A stretch of DNA of 64,000 nucleotides from Trichomonas vaginalis G3 (lineage: Eukaryota > Parabasalia > Trichomonadida > Trichomonadidae). Within the stretch, counting starts at the first letter, position 1. Each line of letters starts with the position of its first letter. Shown here piece after piece: positions 59,056 to 64,000 of the stretch. Made by a program: the position numbers and the translations under genes. The stretch covers positions 14,520,392 to 14,584,391 of the forward strand of contig NC_067203.1 of assembly GCF_026262505.1 (NCBI RefSeq). The letters are read 5' to 3'. The notes beneath the pieces are model-generated. The model saw nothing but the letters and a program-made list of their open reading frames with translations, had not been told where the DNA came from and did not search any database.

Positions 59056-61881
59056 ATGAGTTTAGCTGCCCGAGCAATTCGGTTCAACGTAAGCAAAAAA
59101 ATCTCGCAGCTAATGAAGGTTATTTCACTATTTTCATCACAACTTGCGGAAAAGAAGCATCAAAAAGAATATCTGGAAAATTATTACAACCAAATATGGG
59201 CAGATTTAGCAAGTAAATACGAAAAAGATATCACTCCAATACTTCAAGAAGCTTCTACATGTAACTCAACAATTTCCAACGAAATTTCAGAATTATTTAA
59301 TTCTAAATTTAATGAATTGCATCATTCATTCATGGTAAATCAGCAAAATCTAAGTGACCAAGTAAATCAAACATTTATTCAATCTCAATCGGAAATTTCA
59401 AAGTTTGTGGCAGAAATCACAGAAATATCTTCAAAATTACTTAGAAATCAGTCAGCTTATGCAAATTGTGCAGTTAGGATCGGACAAATACTTGAAGACC
59501 CTTCATTAAAACAGAAATATTTAAAAGAATTACAAAATATTGAAGAAGAATCGACTAAAAAATATAATGAGTACGAAAAGCAAGCAGATGCAAGATTAAA
59601 GGAGTTGAATGATAATCATTTAAAGGAAATGAAAGCATTAAATTCAAGATATATGGAAGATACTCCTGAATTGATCAAATTTAATGAATTTCTCAAAGAA
59701 ACACGTTCAAGAGTATCAATAAATAAAGATATATTAAAGATTTCCTCAGATAAATATCAAGAAGTATCACAAGATCATTATTTCAATGATTTGCAGGCAA
59801 AAATCAACTCTGAAATTAGCAATTTGATTAATTCAAAAGAAACATATAAAGAAAAGCTTCAAAGTAAGAGAGATCGAACAGAAAAACTCGAATTAATGCA
59901 TAATGAAATGATTAAAAAATTAACTGAAGAGCTCAAAGCAATAAAAGCTTCAAATGAACTAAAATTGCAGAAAATGTGCCGAGAAACCGAAGAAGTGCTT
60001 AAAAATTTTCGAGATGAAGAAAAAAAGTTGCTTGATGAGCAATATGCATCATTAGGATCATATGATGCTTCAATACAACAACTCCAAAAGCAGTATATAG
60101 AAGAGGAAGAAGCATTAAAGCAAAAAATTGAATCTACAGAAAATGTAACTAAAAAACTTTTGAATGAGAAAGAAAAATTAATTCTAGAAACACAGAAATC
60201 ATTTGAAATGGAAGAAGAAATGTTACAAAGGGATAATTCACAGTTAATTTCTCGAAATCAGCAATTACTCAAAAATGCAACAGCAAATATGAAGACAATG
60301 GAAGAAAATACTGTTGCTAGATATCGTGCAATACTGTTGCAAATGAGATCTGACTTTGAGAAAAAATTAATTTCTGATAACACGGAAATATCAAATGCAA
60401 GAGCAAATCTGCAAAAGTTTAAAGAAGAAAAAGATACACAGATTAGTATTGTTAAGCAGAAATCCAATAATTTCGATCTTGAAACTAATAATATTAATAC
60501 AATTCAAAAACAGAAATTTTTGGATGCTGAAACTAACTTAGAATCAACACTAAATCAGAAATACCAGGATTATACAAATGAAAGAACTCAAAAATTATCT
60601 TTTGTTGAAAAATCAAATTCTATGCTAGAAAATAAGCGAAGGGAAGAGTTAGCAGCTAACTACGACAAAGAAATAGAAAATATAAAGAAAGAAAATCAAG
60701 AAAATACGGAAATTTCTCGTTCTGAAGAGAGATATAAAAAAGAATACGAAGAATTAAAGAAACAACTTGACTCAATAACTCCTCCTGCCAACAAATCATT
60801 TGCTACTTATGATAAAACCATTAAAGATATTACTAATACCATTTCCAAGACAAAATTAGAAATTGAAGATGAAAAAATCAATATGAAGAATCAATGGAAC
60901 ACAATGATTGAGAATGAAATTAAGCGTCATACAGATACAAGTTCATCTGGATCTTCAGGAAGAGCAAAAGAGCAAGTTAAGAAAAATTTGATGAATAGAA
61001 TTCAAGAAATAGCAGCCGAAACAGAAGAAGAAAGTAGAAAATTGCAAGACAAACTAAAGCAAATAATGGCCAAGCATATGAATGATATTGTTGAACTTGA
61101 AAGCAAGAAATTACAAATTTCAAATGAAGAAGAGATCAAGAAGCTTCAAATTGAACTTGACTATCAAATCAAAAGATGTGATGAGCTAATTTCAGAAGCT
61201 AAACGTCAATCGAAGAAAGAAACTGCAGAATTTCAGATGAAAATTGAAAATATGAAGAACGATAATGATTCTAGAATTCTGACATTGGAAAATGACAGTA
61301 AATTCATGGAAAACAAAATCAAAAAGAAATTGGAAGATATGAGAATTTCAATTTCGTTAATTTCCCAAAAAGAAAAAGAAGAAGCTAGTAAAATCAAAGC
61401 AGCAATAGAAACAACAATATCCCAAGAAAACCAATCGTTCCAATATCATTCTAAAGAAATTAATGATGAAATCTCTAAACAACAGCTGAAAATCCAACAA
61501 ACAAAGAAAGACAGTGATGACACTATTAGGCATAGAATTGAATCGAATAACTATGAACTTCAGAAATTCGAATCAAAGCTAGTTGACGAAAATGAGAATG
61601 TTAAAGACAATTGGCAAGCATTAGAACTATTTTATAATGAAAAAATCGAGGTTTTAGAGAAGAAGAGAGATGATTTGATTGAAAAATTCAATACACGACC
61701 AGGAAGAGCGAGTGACTTGGAAAGAATTGAATTATTGACAGGTAGATTGAAGATAATACTAACCCAGCTCAAAAATAATACAAGAGATCTTGTAGAATAT
61801 AAGAAACTTTTAATTGTCAAAGAAAAAGAATATAATGAAAAATTTGGAAGAAAGCCAAATGTTGGCGTTCTTATTGAATAA
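59056..61881 (+). CDS. Large coiled-coil protein, unknown
   Basis: 941 residues, ATG 59056, stop in TAAA context. It is highly charged and helical throughout, with coiled coil from about residue 80 to 930. Breaks include PPANKSFATYDKTIKDI near 580 and SSSGSSGRAKEQ near 635. The C-terminus is basic (EKFGRKPNVGVLIE). The start MSLAARAIRFNVSKKISQLM is amphipathic and basic but is not convincing as an organelle presequence. It is tandem with another coiled-coil gene and upstream of a possible ciliary gene. It may belong to the trichomonad cytoskeleton (costa, axostyle or basal body), but no signature settles this. Confidence 0.85.
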   Translation: MSLAARAIRFNVSKKISQLMKVISLFSSQLAEKKHQKEYLENYYNQIWADLASKYEKDITPILQEASTCNSTISNEISELFNSKFNELHHSFMVNQQNLSDQVNQTFIQSQSEISKFVAEITEISSKLLRNQSAYANCAVRIGQILEDPSLKQKYLKELQNIEEESTKKYNEYEKQADARLKELNDNHLKEMKALNSRYMEDTPELIKFNEFLKETRSRVSINKDILKISSDKYQEVSQDHYFNDLQAKINSEISNLINSKETYKEKLQSKRDRTEKLELMHNEMIKKLTEELKAIKASNELKLQKMCRETEEVLKNFRDEEKKLLDEQYASLGSYDASIQQLQKQYIEEEEALKQKIESTENVTKKLLNEKEKLILETQKSFEMEEEMLQRDNSQLISRNQQLLKNATANMKTMEENTVARYRAILLQMRSDFEKKLISDNTEISNARANLQKFKEEKDTQISIVKQKSNNFDLETNNINTIQKQKFLDAETNLESTLNQKYQDYTNERTQKLSFVEKSNSMLENKRREELAANYDKEIENIKKENQENTEISRSEERYKKEYEELKKQLDSITPPANKSFATYDKTIKDITNTISKTKLEIEDEKINMKNQWNTMIENEIKRHTDTSSSGSSGRAKEQVKKNLMNRIQEIAAETEEESRKLQDKLKQIMAKHMNDIVELESKKLQISNEEEIKKLQIELDYQIKRCDELISEAKRQSKKETAEFQMKIENMKNDNDSRILTLENDSKFMENKIKKKLEDMRISISLISQKEKEEASKIKAAIETTISQENQSFQYHSKEINDEISKQQLKIQQTKKDSDDTIRHRIESNNYELQKFESKLVDENENVKDNWQALELFYNEKIEVLEKKRDDLIEKFNTRPGRASDLERIELLTGRLKIILTQLKNNTRDLVEYKKLLIVKEKEYNEKFGRKPNVGVLIE

Positions 61882-61998
61882 ATTGTTTGTAAGTATATAT
61901 CGTATATATGATATTGGTTTGAAATAATTTTTGAAAATTCAAAATAATAGAAGTTATATTACATTTATAACAAAACATTACAAAACATCAGTAATAAA

Positions 61999-62787
61999 TC
62001 AATCGAAATAATTAAAATCTCTATTGAGAGAAGAAGAAAATTGTTGCTTGAATGTTCTTCTTCCGTTTTTGTTGCATGTTCCATCACCATCGTAAAATCT
62101 CGTATGAGAAAGCTGAGCCACAACTTCTTCTGGAGGGCGAATAGCTTTCATCGGCTTTGGTGCAACTTTTCCTTCAGAAGACAAACTGTTAACAATTTCG
62201 GTTAATTGCCTTTCTTTTTCAACATGCATTGTGGAATTATGAACTCTATCTCTAAGACCACTAACCGAAACGCGTAATGTGGGGACATTTATCGGCTTAT
62301 CGTAAGAAAGAGTACTGAATGACCTTGTATCAGAAGGGGTATTCATATTTCTTGTTTGCTCAAGCTTGTAATTATCGTAAACTTGACCAGATAGTCTACT
62401 CTTGAGACGATCGTTAAATGGGGTCATGTATCGTTCTTCCCAATCATGATGTATTTGAGCAATCTTTCTTTGGTGATTATCTGCATAAATATTTAGGTTG
62501 TTTTCCATATTTTTCAAAAATGTTTCTTCATTATGAATTGCAGCGTATTTAGCTGTTGAAAGAGGTTCTTTCTTTACTCTATGACGAGCGAGAGCCATTG
62601 TTGTTTTTGGCCTAATGCTCTTCATATTTGTAATTGGAGGTGGAAAACCTGTTAAATCGAAAGCAGGCTCAAGCTTTTTCTTTGATGTACTGTCAAGAGC
62701 AGGCCTTCTGGATGTAATTATAGGGCAATTTCCAACCAGAAGGAAATTTAGTGATTCGTTTGAGTGAACTTTGACCTCAGAACGCAT
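61999..62787 (-). CDS. Uncharacterised protein, possibly FAM228-like ciliary protein
   Basis: 262 residues, soluble and basic, mostly without coiled coil. The N-terminal third is proline/lysine-rich (FDLTGFPPPITNMKSIRPKT). A helical block at about residues 80-145 (KYAAIHNEETFLKNMENNLNIYADNHQRKI, then WEERYMTPFNDRLKSRL) has the layout of the FAM228 core 'WhervwxPlqxri', a family found in ciliated organisms. The C-terminus is Arg/Lys/Ser-rich. The resemblance is weak and I would not rely on it; a flagellar microtubule-associated protein is a reasonable guess given the neighbours. ATG 62787 is first in frame. It is convergent with the 941-residue coiled-coil gene, with 117 bp between the stops. 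Confidence 0.65.
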   Translation of the reverse strand: MRSEVKVHSNESLNFLLVGNCPIITSRRPALDSTSKKKLEPAFDLTGFPPPITNMKSIRPKTTMALARHRVKKEPLSTAKYAAIHNEETFLKNMENNLNIYADNHQRKIAQIHHDWEERYMTPFNDRLKSRLSGQVYDNYKLEQTRNMNTPSDTRSFSTLSYDKPINVPTLRVSVSGLRDRVHNSTMHVEKERQLTEIVNSLSSEGKVAPKPMKAIRPPEEVVAQLSHTRFYDGDGTCNKNGRRTFKQQFSSSLNRDFNYFD

Positions 62788-63675
62788 CGACTAAAAATAC
62801 GTTTTTTGGAATCATTACATTTCAGATCTCATTTGATGTAATAATTAAGCTTCTTTGTATTGCAAACGTATTTTGAATGAGAAAACATCATCAATTCAAA
62901 ATGCTCAATGGCGGGATTTTTGTGTTTGATAAATATTTCTTCTTTGACATTATGAATCTTCATAAAATACTTATCTTCATATATCAAACCAGATGGAACC
63001 GATCAAATTCTTCATTTTTCTATCAATGAGAGTTTAAATATAGAAAATTGATCTGTGTTAGGATTAATTCATAGGGAAAACATTGTGATGCTAAAAATAG
63101 ATAGATACCTGATCCCTGACGAAAGTTTTATAAAATTTTCAGTCAAGTCTATATTCTTAGAAGGATGAGATGCCATACTTAAGTTCTTGCTTTAATGATC
63201 CAAATTTAATATAAATACATCTTCATTTCATGTCAATGATAAAAGTAAAGAATTTTATTGGTTGAAGGAAACTATAGACAGACCAACAATTGAAAATCAG
63301 CCAAAGATTACTAATTAAAAGCATATAGTTTCTTCCGAAAATCCAAATCAACCTTCTCTTTTAAAAATATTATTCTTTCAATTTATTGAATTTTTAAAAC
63401 TTCAGGATTTCGGCAATATAACTGAATGTATGACTTGTTCATTTAAAAAAAATTAAGAGCAACAACCTTAATCCATTCAAAATTCAACAACCATTAACCA
63501 CATTTTAGGATAATCTTCAAATGTATAATATTAATTTAATTTTTCTGTACAAAAGAAGATCAAGGCAAAAATCGGTTTTGCCAATTTCAATTTATGGATA
63601 ACATTTTAAAATTAATGTATATTCTATGTATATTAAATCTTGTATCCAACGAACTGTCAAACTTGACAACTTTAC
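62788..63675. other. Intergenic, AT-rich
   Basis: About 890 bp between divergent genes. No gene, RNA or terminal repeat found. Confidence 0.5.
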
Positions 63676-63682
63676 ATGGCAA

Positions 63683-63688
63683 TGTCAC
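63683..63688 (+). promoter_or_regulatory. Initiator-like TGTCAC
   Basis: TGTCACAAAATTTTTTAATG: TCACA fits the TCA-Y-W initiator and would give a 13-nt leader to ATG 63700. This is why 63700 is preferred over the in-frame ATGs at 63676 and 63682. Confidence 0.5.
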
Positions 63689-63699
63689 AAAATTTTTTA

Positions 63700-64000
63700 A
63701 TGACAACGAGTACCTCTAACTCCCTTCTTTTACTTGCTGTCAAGCGCAGTATGGCAGTTGGCGCTTACAAGCTTGCAACAAGCAACACATTTTCTTCATT
63801 TAATGCAGAATCTGCACTTTCTGTTGGAGAAGTTGCTGCTAATGAAATGTCAATGTTTATCGATGTCCTTATTGACGAAATCAATGAGGCCCTTCCAGTT
63901 TCATCATACAGAAAAGAGATTGCCGAATCCCTTGCAATTGATCGTGATTTCGAAACATACCAATGGGGAGAAGCTTCACAATTAGTTTGCGACTCATTCT
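63700..64000 (+). CDS. 5' part of an unknown protein, cut by the window end
   Basis: 100 residues from ATG 63700; in-frame ATGs at 63676 and 63682 would add eight or six residues but lie before or on the initiator-like TGTCAC. The frame is open to the window edge. The visible part (MTTSTSNSLLLLAVKRSMAV...) is soluble and helix-rich, with no TM helix and no recognised motif; NEMSMFIDVLIDEINEAL is an amphipathic helix. Third positions are more GC-rich than in most neighbours, suggesting a well-expressed gene. No family assigned. Confidence 0.7.
   Translation, partial: MTTSTSNSLLLLAVKRSMAVGAYKLATSNTFSSFNAESALSVGEVAANEMSMFIDVLIDEINEALPVSSYRKEIAESLAIDRDFETYQWGEASQLVCDSF

Noticed and set aside
63963-63977. 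TGGGGAGAAGCTTC, identical to the end of the long-TIR element
   Set aside because: It lies inside a clean coding frame (QWGEAS) with no adjoining TIR sequence; a 14-base match can arise by chance in 64 kb.

Overview
The window looks like nuclear DNA of a trichomonad parabasalid (Trichomonas/Tritrichomonas type). It is strongly AT-rich, and every gene I can read is a single uninterrupted reading frame. Several starts are preceded at short distance by TCA-type initiator-like sequences (TGTCAC or TGTCAG), and several stops sit in a TAAA context, as in trichomonad mRNAs. The gene set also fits: two BspA-like leucine-rich surface proteins, a BTB/ankyrin-type protein, a tetraspanin-like protein, many coiled-coil proteins, and flagellar genes. 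The genus is inferred; no rRNA or other species marker is present.

Layout. 1-789: 5' part of a multi-pass membrane protein on the minus strand, with one in-frame stop. 2.3-7.7 kb: two divergent BspA-like genes. 8.0-12.4 kb: a small secreted-type protein and a 1,124-residue coiled-coil protein. 13.0-15.4 kb: a divergent pair, a GT-C (PIG-V-like) glycosyltransferase and a protein with about 37 N-glycosylation sequons. 15.6 kb: tRNA-Ile(UAU); a second copy lies inverted at 39.3 kb. 16-28 kb: housekeeping and flagellar genes, namely a large helical protein, an MFI/C11orf65-like IQ protein, a four-TM protein, ribosomal protein L35 (uL29), TRAPPC2L, a coiled-coil protein, CTNNBL1-like and ODAD4/TTC25-like. 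28.3-29.9 kb: a DNA transposon remnant. 30.8-33.3 kb: a LisH-only TBL1-like protein, a 69-residue protein, and an F-BAR/double-SH3 protein. 34.3-38.5 kb: a FANCJ/RTEL1-class Fe-S helicase. 39.9-52.1 kb: one axonemal dynein heavy chain of 4,085 residues. 52.3-53.9 and 55.8-57.6 kb: two further TIR elements flanking the ankyrin gene. 57.6-62.8 kb: two coiled-coil genes and a possible ciliary gene. 63.7 kb to the end: a truncated unknown gene.

How the genes relate. Dynein heavy chain, the ODAD4-like docking protein and the MFI-like protein all point to the flagella. The dynein gene shares a 16-base promoter-proximal block with the 1,124-residue coiled-coil gene. CTNNBL1 (spliceosome), L35 (ribosome) and TRAPPC2L (vesicle tethering) are core housekeeping genes.

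The most notable points are these. The helicase carries an array of 17 SUMO-consensus sites plus a SUMO-interacting motif and a C-terminal zinc-type module. One 1.76-kb element has TIRs of about 277 bp that are identical by eye. Two further elements have clean target-site duplications. The two tRNA-Ile copies differ more in the tRNA body than in their shared 5' flank.
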